DNA from: CAYLZO01 sp964387775
GTDB lineage: Bacteria > Chloroflexota > Anaerolineae > JAAYZQ01
Length of the DNA: 25,215 bases
Assembly (NCBI GenBank): GCA_964387775.1
Contig: CAYLZO010000045.1
Span: 1 to 25,215, forward strand
Direction: 5' to 3'
The position numbers and the translations under genes are program-made. Below the pieces are notes generated by a model. It had not been told where the DNA came from. It did no database searches and worked only from the letters and a program-made list of their open reading frames with translations. Position 1 is the first letter of the stretch; each line of letters starts with the position of its first letter. This document shows positions 1-7,939 of the stretch, piece after piece.

Positions 1-29
1 GTTTTCCCCACACGCGTGGGGGTGGACCG
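1..29 (+). CRISPR. Single type I-E-like CRISPR repeat at the window edge
   Basis: The first 29 bases have the length and shape of a type I-E repeat: a GTTTTCCCC beginning, a 6-bp stem CCCCAC/GTGGGG around the loop ACGC, and a GTGGACCG end. No second copy follows at the expected spacing of about 61 bases. So this is either the last repeat of an array lying to the left of the window or a lone relic. In the orientation in which I-E repeats are usually written, the leader and the other repeats would lie to the left, making this the leader-distal repeat. No cas gene is visible. The repeat type is recognised from its form only. Confidence 0.7.
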
Positions 30-53
30 GCGTACTCCCAGATTGACGGCGAT

Positions 54-650
54 CTATTCAAACTCTGGATGTCGAGGTGCAGGCATGCAGATGATTTCCA
101 AGAACCGCAGGTCAAAGAAGGTTTGAGCGTTCGTCGGTTTGAGAATAGCCGCCGTGTCCGCACCCCGCCCCGTGCCGCCGACAGCGATCACCGGCGCGCC
201 GGTGCGCACCAGGCTGGCGTCCGCAGCCATCAGGCACAGCTCCGCGACGACTTTGATGCCCTCCCCAAGGGTGCGCAAGGTGTAGGCCATGATCTCGTCC
301 ACTTGGTAGGTACCCAGCTTTTTGCGGACCGCTCGGCCCACGCCGCCAAAAGAGTGTTGCGCGGTGAGGATCGTCGCCCCGCCCGCCTCAAGGGCCGCGC
401 GGTTCTCGTCGGTGAGCAACTGGACGTCCGGCCCGCGGAATCCGGTGGACTGGGTGACGACGATGACCTCCAGGCCGCGGAGCATCTCCACGGCCTGGAC
501 CCCGGTCGCGCCCCGGGTCGTCGCCACCAGGACCTGGCGAATGCCCAGGGCCTCCGCCCGGGCACCGACCAGTTCTAGCGTTCGCGTCGTATTGGCCGGG
601 CCGGTCTCGCGGAAATAGGTACAGGGGACGGTGATTTCTGAGCTTTCCAT
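54..650 (-). CDS. Free-standing pyruvate-kinase C-terminal-domain protein (COG1751-like)
   Basis: This 198-residue protein resembles the alpha/beta C-terminal domain of pyruvate kinase (the allosteric domain) without the catalytic barrel. Visible features are a Rossmann-like start with a TRGATG segment, the stretch VIVVTQSTGF, and a late GGTGRGADTA glycine-rich loop followed by ILKPTNA. Proteins of this kind are conserved but have no assigned reaction. I chose the ATG at 650, two bases after the porB stop, because GAGGGG lies just upstream. A GTG at 668 would overlap porB. It is the last gene of the minus-strand run and directly follows porB, so it is probably co-transcribed with the 2-oxoacid oxidoreductase. 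A role in sensing or binding a phosphorylated metabolite is only a guess. Confidence 0.8.
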   Translation of the reverse strand: MESSEITVPCTYFRETGPANTTRTLELVGARAEALGIRQVLVATTRGATGVQAVEMLRGLEVIVVTQSTGFRGPDVQLLTDENRAALEAGGATILTAQHSFGGVGRAVRKKLGTYQVDEIMAYTLRTLGEGIKVVAELCLMAADASLVRTGAPVIAVGGTGRGADTAAILKPTNAQTFFDLRFLEIICMPAPRHPEFE

Positions 651-652
651 CC

Positions 653-1588
653 TCACCCCTCGCCGCACAGGGCCAGCAGCCGCTGCCAGCGCCGATCAAC
701 TTCCGCCTGAAGCTCGTCAATCATGTGCTCGTTTTCGGGCCGAAAGAGATGATCGAAGCGGCCCTGTCGCGCCAACCAATCCTTCACCGGCCGCTTTTCT
801 CTGGGCTTGTACGACAGGCGCCATTCGCCATTCTCCACTTCGAACAGGGGCCAGTAGCAGGTGTCCACGGCCAGTTGCGTGATCTCGATCGTCTCATCGG
901 TGCCGTGTCGCCAGCCCCGGTTGCACGAAGAGAGCACGTTCAGGAAGGCCGGCCCGCCACAGGCAATGGCTTTGCGTGTCTTTTTCATCAAGTCCCGCCA
1001 GCGGCTGGGCGCAGCCTGGGCCACGTAGGGAATGCCATGCGCAGCCATGATGGCCGTGAGGTCTTTGCGGAACTGCTGCTTCCCCGGAATGGCCCGGCCG
1101 GCGGGGGAAGTCGTCGTGTTCGCCCCAAAGGGCGTCGCGCTGGAGCGCTGGATGCCGGTGTTCATGTACGCGCCGTTGTCGTAGCAGACGTACACAAACT
1201 GGTGCCCCCGCTCCAGGGCGCCCGAAAGGGACTGTAACCCGATGTCGTAAGTGCCGCCGTCGCCGCCAAAGGCCAGGAACTTGACGTCCTGTTCCGGGAT
1301 CTTGCCCTGCCGAACCAGGCTGCGGTACGCGGCCTCGACCCCGCCGATGGTGGCGGCGGCGTTCTCGAAGGCGTTGTGGATCCACGGCACGCGCCAGGCC
1401 GTGTAGGGATAGATGGTCGTGGCGACCTCCAGGCAGCCCGTGGCGTTGGCGATCACCACCGGCTCGTCGATGGCGGCCAGAACCTGCCGGACGACGATCG
1501 AGGCCCCACAGCCGGCACACAGCCTCTGCCCCGGTGCCAGGCGCTCGGGCCGCTTGATCAACTCTCGCGGTGTCAACTTGGTTACCAC
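653..1588 (-). CDS. porB: 2-oxoacid (pyruvate):ferredoxin oxidoreductase, beta subunit
   Basis: This is the thiamine-diphosphate-binding subunit of a pyruvate-type ferredoxin oxidoreductase, which converts a 2-oxoacid and CoA to acyl-CoA, CO2 and reduced ferredoxin. From the chosen start the protein has 311 residues. The Fe-S cysteines are C24 and C27 (CAGCG), C52 (ATGC) and C222 (SCNRGW). The ThDP/Mg motif GDGGTYDIG is at 109-117 and the typical AYMNTGIQRSS segment at 140-150. The start is GTG at 1588, five bases after a perfect AGGAGG. The longer open frame, to 1852, runs back inside porA and is not used. It lies 10 bases after porA. Pyruvate is the default substrate; branched or dicarboxylic 2-oxoacids cannot be excluded from sequence alone. 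Confidence 0.93.
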   Translation of the reverse strand: MVTKLTPRELIKRPERLAPGQRLCAGCGASIVVRQVLAAIDEPVVIANATGCLEVATTIYPYTAWRVPWIHNAFENAAATIGGVEAAYRSLVRQGKIPEQDVKFLAFGGDGGTYDIGLQSLSGALERGHQFVYVCYDNGAYMNTGIQRSSATPFGANTTTSPAGRAIPGKQQFRKDLTAIMAAHGIPYVAQAAPSRWRDLMKKTRKAIACGGPAFLNVLSSCNRGWRHGTDETIEITQLAVDTCYWPLFEVENGEWRLSYKPREKRPVKDWLARQGRFDHLFRPENEHMIDELQAEVDRRWQRLLALCGEG

Positions 1589-1598
1589 GTTATCCTCC

Positions 1599-2786
1599 TC
1601 ACTCGCGCACCCCCAAGAACGTGACCGGGCGGGGCACCTTGCCCGACTCGGCGATCTCGAACAGGTCGTGGAACACCGACTCGATCTCGGGGAGCGAAAT
1701 GTCCCGCCCACCGAGGCCATAGACGTAATCTGCGACGGGGACGGTGATTCCCTGCACGGCCAGGGCGGCGACCACTTCCAGAAAGAGGGGGCCGGCGTTG
1801 TCGGTTGCACCAAAGGACACAGAACGGTCCAGCACGGCCACCGCACTGACATGGCTGAGTGCCTCTGCCAGCTCCTTCCCGGGGAACGGACGGAACACGC
1901 GGGGCTTGAGCAGCCCGACGGCCAACCCCTCGGCCCGCAGCCCGTCGACTACGGCTTTGGCCGTCCCCGCCGTCGAATTCGCCACGACGAGAGCGACCGC
2001 CGCATCCTCGAGCCGATAAGCATCAAAGAAGCCATAGTTGCGACCAAACTTCTGGTTGAATTCCTCGGCGACCTCTCGGATCACGGCGCGTGCTCGATCC
2101 ATGGCCTCGATCTGCTGCCGCTTGTGCTCGTAGTAGTAATCGTAAAAGTCGAGCGGGCCGTAGGTCTTTGGGTGTTCCAGGTCCAAGAGCGGCCATTGGG
2201 GACGATATTCGCCGACAAAGGCCCGCACCTGTTCGTCGTCGTAAACCTCCACCCGCTCTATGCCATGGCTGGTGATGAACCCGTCCTGGCAGACGGCCAC
2301 CGGCAGCAGGACGTCGTCGTGTTCGCCGATTCGCAAAGCCTGGAGCAGGTTGTCGTAAGCTTCCTGGCCATTCTCCGAGAGGAGCACGATCCAGCCGCTA
2401 TCCCGGATGCCCATCACGTCGGCGTGGTCGCAGTGGATGTTGATCGGGCCGGATAGGGCCCGGTTGACCAGGCTCATCACAATGGGACAACGGTTGGAGG
2501 CCGCGATGTAGAGGATCTCCCACATGAGGGCCAGGCCGTTGGCCGCCGTGGCCGTCATCACCCGGGCGCCGGCCGCCGAAGCGCCCACGCAGGCACTCAT
2601 GGCGCTGTGTTCGCTCTCCACCGTCACAAACTCGGTGTCCACCAACCCCTCGGCGACGAAATCGGCAAAGGCCTGGACGGTAGACGTCTGGGGGGTGATG
2701 GGATAGGCCGCCACGACGTCAGGGTTGATCTGGCGCATGGCTGTCGCAATCGCGTCGTTGCCCGACAATGCTTCAAAGCGACTCAT
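1599..2786 (-). CDS. porA: 2-oxoacid (pyruvate):ferredoxin oxidoreductase, alpha subunit
   Basis: This 395-residue subunit carries the pyrimidine-binding half of the ThDP site and the 2-oxoacid pocket. Family landmarks are AAYPITPQTSTV at 26-37, a VESEHSAM segment at 56-63, the glycine/alanine stretch ATAANGLALMWE, and a NRALSGPINIHCDHADVMG region typical of PorA proteins. GAGGAG precedes the ATG. It lies 3 bases after porD, so the subunits are probably translationally coupled. The PorA-like NRALSGPINIH segment favours pyruvate or a similar substrate over 2-oxoglutarate, but this reading rests on family resemblance. Confidence 0.93.
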   Translation of the reverse strand: MSRFEALSGNDAIATAMRQINPDVVAAYPITPQTSTVQAFADFVAEGLVDTEFVTVESEHSAMSACVGASAAGARVMTATAANGLALMWEILYIAASNRCPIVMSLVNRALSGPINIHCDHADVMGIRDSGWIVLLSENGQEAYDNLLQALRIGEHDDVLLPVAVCQDGFITSHGIERVEVYDDEQVRAFVGEYRPQWPLLDLEHPKTYGPLDFYDYYYEHKRQQIEAMDRARAVIREVAEEFNQKFGRNYGFFDAYRLEDAAVALVVANSTAGTAKAVVDGLRAEGLAVGLLKPRVFRPFPGKELAEALSHVSAVAVLDRSVSFGATDNAGPLFLEVVAALAVQGITVPVADYVYGLGGRDISLPEIESVFHDLFEIAESGKVPRPVTFLGVRE

Positions 2787-2789
2787 GGG

Positions 2790-3140
2790 TTACTCCTCAC
2801 CTCTGCCTTCTTTGATCATGCGGATGCACAGGCGCACGTCGTCCCGCGCCAGGTCGTGGCCCTCTTTCCGCGCCACCTTGGCATTGACGGGGCAGACGGC
2901 GGCACAGATGCCACAGCCTTTGCAGTGCTCCAGGTCGAAACCCGTCATCTCGCCCCTGTCTGCGTCCACCAGGATGCTAGAGTCGGGACAGAACAGCCAG
3001 CACTGAAAGCAATCTGTGCAGTCCGCCTCCCCGCGAACGGGCCGGAAGGCCCGCCAATCGCCGGTCCGATATTCGACGGCGTTGCCTGCTTTGAGGATCA
3101 TGCCCCCAATCGGGATGTCGCGCCACCCTTTGAGTTTCAT
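2790..3140 (-). CDS. porD: 2-oxoacid:ferredoxin oxidoreductase, delta (ferredoxin) subunit
   Basis: This small electron-transfer subunit (116 residues) carries two [4Fe-4S] binding motifs: C41, C44, C47 and C51, and C73, C76, C79 and C83, both with a Pro after the fourth Cys. It would pass electrons from the ThDP/beta-subunit cluster to free ferredoxin. The N-terminal sequence GWRDIPIGG and the length match stand-alone PorD proteins of archaea and Thermotoga-like bacteria. It lies between porG (10 bases away) and porA (3 bases away), giving the order gamma-delta-alpha-beta. Confidence 0.93.
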   Translation of the reverse strand: MKLKGWRDIPIGGMILKAGNAVEYRTGDWRAFRPVRGEADCTDCFQCWLFCPDSSILVDADRGEMTGFDLEHCKGCGICAAVCPVNAKVARKEGHDLARDDVRLCIRMIKEGRGEE

Positions 3141-3150
3141 GGTCTTCCCC

Positions 3151-3723
3151 CTACCCTTCTTGAACCTGGGCGGCGCCCCGCTCCACGGCCCGCACGTTGG
3201 CTTCTACGACGGCTTCGGCGAGCTTGGAGCCAAACCAAGCCCGCAGTTCTGCCGTCATTTCCTCCACGGGAAAGAGGCCGGTTGCCCGGGCAAAAGCCCC
3301 GAGCATCGGGGTGTTGGTGATCTCCCGCCCGATCTCCTCGATGGCGATGTGACTGGCATCCACCGTATAGACCTTGCCGGTGCGGAAGCCGGTGGTTTCG
3401 CGCACTTGCTCAGGGCTCATCGTGGTGTTGACCAGCAGGGTCCCCTCTTCTCCCAGCCCGTCTGTGACAGGCACCGTCTCTAGCAACGTCGGATCGAGGA
3501 CGACGACGATGTCGGGCGATTCGATCTGAGCGTGGATCCGAATGGGCCGGGGGCTGAGGCGGGTGAAGGCCCGGATCGGCGCCCCCATCCGCTCTGGCCC
3601 ATAGTCGGGGAAGGCCTGAAAATACCGGCCGCTGCTCATCGCGATCTCGGCCAGGAGCTTTCCGGCCGTCACTACGCCCTGGCCGCCCCGGCCGTGCCAG
3701 CGTACTTCGGTCAATTCTTCCAT
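3151..3723 (-). CDS. porG: 2-oxoacid:ferredoxin oxidoreductase, gamma subunit
   Basis: This 190-residue protein is the gamma subunit, which in this enzyme family contributes to CoA binding. The N-terminus has the hallmark WHGRGGQGVVTAGKLLAE at 9-26, followed by the SGRYFQAFPDYGPERMGAP segment typical of PorG. It is the first gene of the porGDAB set and follows the crotonase gene after 49 bases. Together with the beta-oxidation genes upstream on the same strand, this suggests that the acyl-CoA made by this enzyme is processed by them, or that pyruvate oxidation is co-induced. Confidence 0.92.
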   Translation of the reverse strand: MEELTEVRWHGRGGQGVVTAGKLLAEIAMSSGRYFQAFPDYGPERMGAPIRAFTRLSPRPIRIHAQIESPDIVVVLDPTLLETVPVTDGLGEEGTLLVNTTMSPEQVRETTGFRTGKVYTVDASHIAIEEIGREITNTPMLGAFARATGLFPVEEMTAELRAWFGSKLAEAVVEANVRAVERGAAQVQEG

Positions 3724-3772
3724 GGGTTACTCCGAATCCCTGCGGATGCCCGCCACAGGCGACGTCCGCAAG

Positions 3773-4549
3773 CTATCTCCCCTTAAAGTCGGGATAGCGC
3801 TTCTCCAGAAAGGCCGAGGTCCCTTCGATGCGGTCCTCAGTGGCAAAAAGGATCGTCTGGGCCAACTGCTCGTAGGCGAGGCCGGCCGCCGGACCGTGGT
3901 AGACGCCGTTGTCGATGGCCATCTTGGCCAGCCTCACGGCCAGTGGGCCGCGCCGCATGATCTTTTCCGCCAACTCGATGGCCGCGGGCATCAACGCCTC
4001 GTGGGCGACCACCCGATTCACCAGGCCGATGCGCTCGGCCTCTGCGGCGTCGATGATGGCCCCGGTAAAGATCAACTCCTTGGCCTTGGCGACGCCCACC
4101 AGCCGTGGCAGCCGCTGCGTGCCGCCCCCGGCCGGCAAGATGCCCAGACGGACCTCCGGCTGGCCGAGCTTGGCCCGCTCGCTGGCGATCCGAAGGTCAC
4201 AGGCTATGGCCAACTCGCAGCCGCCCCCCAGGGCAAAACCGTTCACCGCCGCGATGGAGGGTTTCCAGAGTGCCTCCAGGCTTTGCAGGACCGTCTGCAC
4301 GGTGCCCTCCAGGGTCGCCAACATGCTGCGGTCGCGGAGCCACTGGACGTCGGCGCCGGCGGCAAAGGCTTCCTCCCCGGCGCCGGTCAAGATCAGGACC
4401 TGGACCTCTTCATCCTGAGCCGCGTCCTGGATGGCACGCTGGATCGCGTCCCACGTTGCCGGATTGAGCGCGTTCCGCACCTCCGGGCGGTTGATGGTCA
4501 GGGTCGCGATGCCCTTCTGCTTGGTCACGATCAGGGTTTCCTCGGTCAT
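3773..4549 (-). CDS. Enoyl-CoA hydratase (crotonase family)
   Basis: This 258-residue crotonase-fold enzyme probably hydrates crotonyl-CoA or another short enoyl-CoA to the 3-hydroxyacyl-CoA. Both catalytic glutamates of true hydratases are present: E112 in GGGCELA and E132 in LGQPEV, 20 residues apart as in rat mitochondrial enoyl-CoA hydratase (E144/E164). The oxyanion-hole segment AFAAGADV is at 61-68. Its start codon overlaps the stop of the preceding 3-hydroxybutyryl-CoA dehydrogenase gene (ATGA), so the two successive enzymes are translationally coupled. Chain-length preference cannot be read from the sequence. Confidence 0.92.
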   Translation of the reverse strand: MTEETLIVTKQKGIATLTINRPEVRNALNPATWDAIQRAIQDAAQDEEVQVLILTGAGEEAFAAGADVQWLRDRSMLATLEGTVQTVLQSLEALWKPSIAAVNGFALGGGCELAIACDLRIASERAKLGQPEVRLGILPAGGGTQRLPRLVGVAKAKELIFTGAIIDAAEAERIGLVNRVVAHEALMPAAIELAEKIMRRGPLAVRLAKMAIDNGVYHGPAAGLAYEQLAQTILFATEDRIEGTSAFLEKRYPDFKGR

Positions 4550-5409
4550 TGGGCTCCCTCCCGGTAGTCGTAGACGCCGCGGCCGGTCTTGCGGCCCAGG
4601 CGACCGGCCTGGACGTACTTGACGTGCAGGGGGCAGGGCCTGAACTTTTCGCCGAACATCCTGTGGAGATACTCCAGGTTGCGCAGCCGGACGTCCAGGC
4701 CGACCAGATCGGCGAGCTCCAGCGGACCCATCGGGTAGTTGAGGCCCAGCTTGACGGCGCGGTCGATCTCTTCCGCGCTGGCCACGCCCTCCATGAGCAT
4801 GTAGAACGCCTCGTTGCCGACCAGGGCGCTGATCCGGCTCGTCACAAAACCGGGCGATTCGTTGACCACCACGGTCTCTTTGCCCATCCGGCGGGCGACC
4901 GCCAAGACCGTCTCGCGGGTCTCGTCGGAGGTGTCGAGGGAGCGGACGACCTCGACCAGTTTCATGATGTGCACCGGATTAAAGAAATGCATGCCGATGA
5001 CTTTGTCTGGCCGGCCGGTGGCAGCCCCGATCTCGCCGGGGCTGAGGGTTGAGGTGTTGGTGGCCAGGATGGTGTGAGGCGGACAGAGCGCATCGAGCCG
5101 GGCAAAGATCTTTTGTTTCAGCGGCATCTCTTCGGGCACGGCCTCCACGGCCAGGTCGGCTGCCGGGGAAACAGCCTCGACGTCGGTGCTGAAGCTGAGG
5201 CGCGAGAGAGTTTCCGCTTTGAGCGCCCCGGACACTTTGCCCAGGCTGACCCCCTTTTCCAGGTTCTTGTTTATCCGCGCCTCGGCAGCGGCCAGTACCT
5301 GGCTCTCGACGTCTGTCAAGTGGACGTGATAGCCCCCCATGGCTGCGACCTGGGCAATGCCGTGGCCCATGGTCCCGGCCCCGATTACGACGATGGTCTC
5401 GACGTTCAT
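4546..5409 (-). CDS. hbd: 3-hydroxybutyryl-CoA dehydrogenase
   Basis: This 287-residue NAD(P)-dependent 3-hydroxyacyl-CoA dehydrogenase would oxidise 3-hydroxybutyryl-CoA to acetoacetyl-CoA. It has the nucleotide-binding GAGTMGHGIAQ at 10-20, the catalytic HFFNP at 141-145 with the partner glutamate E153 in LVEVV, and the usual C-terminal dimerisation domain. The length is typical of monofunctional PaaH/Hbd enzymes. I start at the ATG at 5409, preceded by GAGGAA; a TTG two codons earlier is less likely. It overlaps the crotonase gene by four bases. Confidence 0.93.
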   Translation of the reverse strand: MNVETIVVIGAGTMGHGIAQVAAMGGYHVHLTDVESQVLAAAEARINKNLEKGVSLGKVSGALKAETLSRLSFSTDVEAVSPAADLAVEAVPEEMPLKQKIFARLDALCPPHTILATNTSTLSPGEIGAATGRPDKVIGMHFFNPVHIMKLVEVVRSLDTSDETRETVLAVARRMGKETVVVNESPGFVTSRISALVGNEAFYMLMEGVASAEEIDRAVKLGLNYPMGPLELADLVGLDVRLRNLEYLHRMFGEKFRPCPLHVKYVQAGRLGRKTGRGVYDYREGAQ

Positions 5410-5427
5410 GGTCAATTCCTCACCTTG

Positions 5428-6567
5428 TTATTTCAGCAGATGTCCAGAGATGATGAGACGCTGGATCTCTGAGGTTCCCTCATAGATCTCCAGGATCCGC
5501 TGGTCCCGATAGAGACGTTCGATTGGATACTCTTTCATGTAGCCGTAGCCGCCGTGGATCTGAAGGGCGCGATCCACCACAAAGTGGGCCGTCTCGCTGG
5601 CAAAGAGCTTGGCCATGGCGGATTCCTGGCTGAATCGCCCTTTGCCCCGGGTGGCGAGCCGGGCCGCCCGGTAGACCAGGAGCCGGGCGGCGTCGAGTTG
5701 AGTCGCCATGTCGGCCAGGGCAAAGCGCGTCGCCTGCAACTCGCTCAGGGGCTCGCCGAACACGACGCGCTCTTTGGCGTAGGCCAGGGCCATGTCCAGG
5801 GCCGCCTGGGCGACCCCCAGGGCCTGGGCGCCGACGCCGGGCCGGGCTCGATCCAGGACCATCATGGCCAGCTTGAAGCCATCCCCCTCCCCGCCCAGCC
5901 GGTTGTCCGCCGGGACGCGGCAGTCGTCGAAGAGCAGTTGGGCCGTGCTGGTGCCCCGAATGCCCATCTTGTTTTCCTCGCCCGTCACGCTGGCGCCCGG
6001 TGTGCCCGCTTCCACCACAAAGGCCGAGATGCCCCGGTGCCCCCTGTCCACGTCGGTCTTGGCAAAGACGACGAGCAGCGAAGCCAGGCCGCCGTTGGTG
6101 ATGAACTGCTTGACGCCGTTGATCACATAGTCGCCGTTCTGGCGGCCGGCCGTAGCCGCGATGGCCGCCACGTCTGACCCGGTGTTGGCTTCCGTGAGCG
6201 CAAAGGCCCCCAACTTCTCCCCCGAGGCCAGTTGGGGGAGATAGCGGGCTTTTTGCGCTTCGGTACCCATCAGCAGCAGGCAGTAGACGGCCAGATTGTG
6301 CGCCCCGAGAATGGCGGCTGTGCTCAGGCAGGCGCGCGCGATCTGCTCTGTAGCCAGCATGTAGTGAAAGCCCGTCATGCCCTCGCCATCGTATTCTTCC
6401 GGAATCATGAGGCCCAGGTAGCCGTTCCGGGCCAGCACTTCTATACTTTCTTGGCCGAATGCCTCGTTATCATCAGCCTCTGCTGCCCGGGGTGCCAGTT
6501 CCTTCAGGGCAAACTCCTGGGCCGTTTTCTGAACCATGCGTTCCATTTCGTCAAATTTGAAATCCAT
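5428..6567 (-). CDS. Short/medium-chain acyl-CoA dehydrogenase
   Basis: This 379-residue FAD-dependent acyl-CoA dehydrogenase has the length of butyryl-CoA dehydrogenase. The catalytic base is E363 in IYEGTSEIQR. Other family marks are LTEANTGSD at 124-132, the ITNGG FAD-binding loop at 156-160, and QIHGGYGY at 336-343. The segment RACLSTA at 78-84 lacks the arginine seen in glutaryl-CoA dehydrogenases, so a monocarboxylic acyl-CoA is expected. GGAGGG precedes the ATG by six bases. Electrons would pass to an electron-transferring flavoprotein, but no etfAB genes are in the window. It could act on a branched acyl-CoA rather than butyryl-CoA. Confidence 0.92.
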   Translation of the reverse strand: MDFKFDEMERMVQKTAQEFALKELAPRAAEADDNEAFGQESIEVLARNGYLGLMIPEEYDGEGMTGFHYMLATEQIARACLSTAAILGAHNLAVYCLLLMGTEAQKARYLPQLASGEKLGAFALTEANTGSDVAAIAATAGRQNGDYVINGVKQFITNGGLASLLVVFAKTDVDRGHRGISAFVVEAGTPGASVTGEENKMGIRGTSTAQLLFDDCRVPADNRLGGEGDGFKLAMMVLDRARPGVGAQALGVAQAALDMALAYAKERVVFGEPLSELQATRFALADMATQLDAARLLVYRAARLATRGKGRFSQESAMAKLFASETAHFVVDRALQIHGGYGYMKEYPIERLYRDQRILEIYEGTSEIQRLIISGHLLK

Positions 6568-6652
6568 CCTTTTCCCTCCAAGTGCAGATTGTCTCCTTGA
6601 TGTTTTCCCTGCATACCTTTGACCACCAGTGACGGGGCGTGCTGGGATTGGG

Positions 6653-7873
6653 CTATGACTCTACTTCCCGTTGCCATTCCTCCGGATCGTACATTGGCAT
6701 CTCGCACCGCAAGGGGCGGTCCTTGCGATAGCCCAGCACGTACTGGCCCTGCATGACCTCGTGGATCTGGCTGGTGCCTTCGTAGATGCACGCGCCCTTG
6801 GCGTTGCGCAGATACCGTTCCACGTCGTACTCGTCCGAATAGCCGTAGCCGCCGTGGATCTGGACCGCGTTGGAGGCCGCCGTGAAGCTGGCCTCGGTGG
6901 CAAACCACTTGGCCAGACTGACCTGCCACGTATTGCGCTGTCCCTGGTTCTTGAGCCAGCCGACCCGGAGATAGAGCAAGCGGGCCATTTCGTAATCCCG
7001 CTTCATGAGCGCCAGCATCTGCTGGACCAACTGGTGTTGGCCGATCTCCTGGCCAAAGGTGCATCGCTCTCGCGCATACCGGGCCGATGCTTCGAGGCAA
7101 GCCCGGATCAGGCCTGTGGCCCCGGCGGCCACCGAGTAGCGCCCGTTATCCAGGCAACTCAACGCGATCTTGAGCCCCTCCCCCTCCTCACCCAGCCGGT
7201 TCTCCGCCGGCACGTGCACGTCGTTGAGGCTGATCCAGCCGGTAGAACCGGCGCGCACGCCGAGCTTGCCGTGGATGTCCCCCGTGGTCACCCCCGCCAT
7301 CTCCCGTTCCACGATGAAGGCGCTGATGCCCCGGTGTGGGGGTTGGGCTTGGGGATCGGTCTTGGCAAAGACGAGGTGGATGTCGGCCAGCGTCGCCAGG
7401 CTGATCCACATCTTTTCGCCGTTCAGCGTGTACCCATTGCCCGTTCGCCGCGCCGTCGTATTGAGCGCCGTCGTGTCCGACCCGGCGCCCGGCTCGGTGA
7501 GGCCGAAGCAGCCAATCTGCTCTCCCTGGGCCAAGGGCACGAGGAATCGCGCCTTTTGCTCCTCGTTGGCCCATTGGAGAAGGCCGAGGCCCACGAGCGT
7601 CAGGTGGCCGCTCAGTATCACGCGCAGCGAGGTATCCACGCGTTCCAGCTCCTCACACGCCAATCCCAGGCTGAGGTAGTCCATGCCCTGTCCTCCGTAG
7701 CGGACCGGGATGCACAGTCCTAGGATGCCCAGGTCCTTCATGCGCAGCAGGGCGTCTCGGTTGGGCTTCTGGTTGCGGTCGTGCTCCTTGATGGCAGGGG
7801 CCATCTCTTTTTCGGCAAAGTCCCGGACCATGCCGACGATCATGTTGTGCTCTTCTGCCAGTGCAAAATCCAT
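6653..7873 (-). CDS. Acyl-CoA dehydrogenase, glutaryl-CoA dehydrogenase-like
   Basis: This 406-residue flavin acyl-CoA dehydrogenase has catalytic base E365 in IYEGTSQIH. The segment ELERVDTSLRVILS (75-88) aligns without gaps to the human glutaryl-CoA dehydrogenase region holding Glu87, Arg94 and Ser98, giving E77, R84 and S88 here. Tyr364 sits before the base, like Tyr369. In the known enzyme Arg94 and Ser98 contact the distal carboxylate, and the Glu-Arg-Tyr set goes with decarboxylation to crotonyl-CoA. The C-terminus (GYRKDRPLRC) is longer than in the neighbouring dehydrogenase. I infer a dicarboxylyl-CoA substrate, possibly glutaryl-CoA. It may be an ordinary acyl-CoA dehydrogenase of a related branch. 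Confidence 0.85.
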   Translation of the reverse strand: MDFALAEEHNMIVGMVRDFAEKEMAPAIKEHDRNQKPNRDALLRMKDLGILGLCIPVRYGGQGMDYLSLGLACEELERVDTSLRVILSGHLTLVGLGLLQWANEEQKARFLVPLAQGEQIGCFGLTEPGAGSDTTALNTTARRTGNGYTLNGEKMWISLATLADIHLVFAKTDPQAQPPHRGISAFIVEREMAGVTTGDIHGKLGVRAGSTGWISLNDVHVPAENRLGEEGEGLKIALSCLDNGRYSVAAGATGLIRACLEASARYARERCTFGQEIGQHQLVQQMLALMKRDYEMARLLYLRVGWLKNQGQRNTWQVSLAKWFATEASFTAASNAVQIHGGYGYSDEYDVERYLRNAKGACIYEGTSQIHEVMQGQYVLGYRKDRPLRCEMPMYDPEEWQREVES

Positions 7874-7939
7874 CGATGCGTCTACCTTTCTCTGCGCCTA
7901 CGTCGCTGTCCTGGACGACTTTGGTTTGCCCTGCTCCGC

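Noticed and set aside
30..90. Second CRISPR repeat after one spacer
   Set aside because: Bases 62-90 show no similarity to the repeat at 1-29.
1589..1852. N-terminal extension of porB by 88 codons
   Set aside because: The extension lies within porA in another frame and has no PorB similarity, whereas GTG 1588 has a perfect ribosome site.
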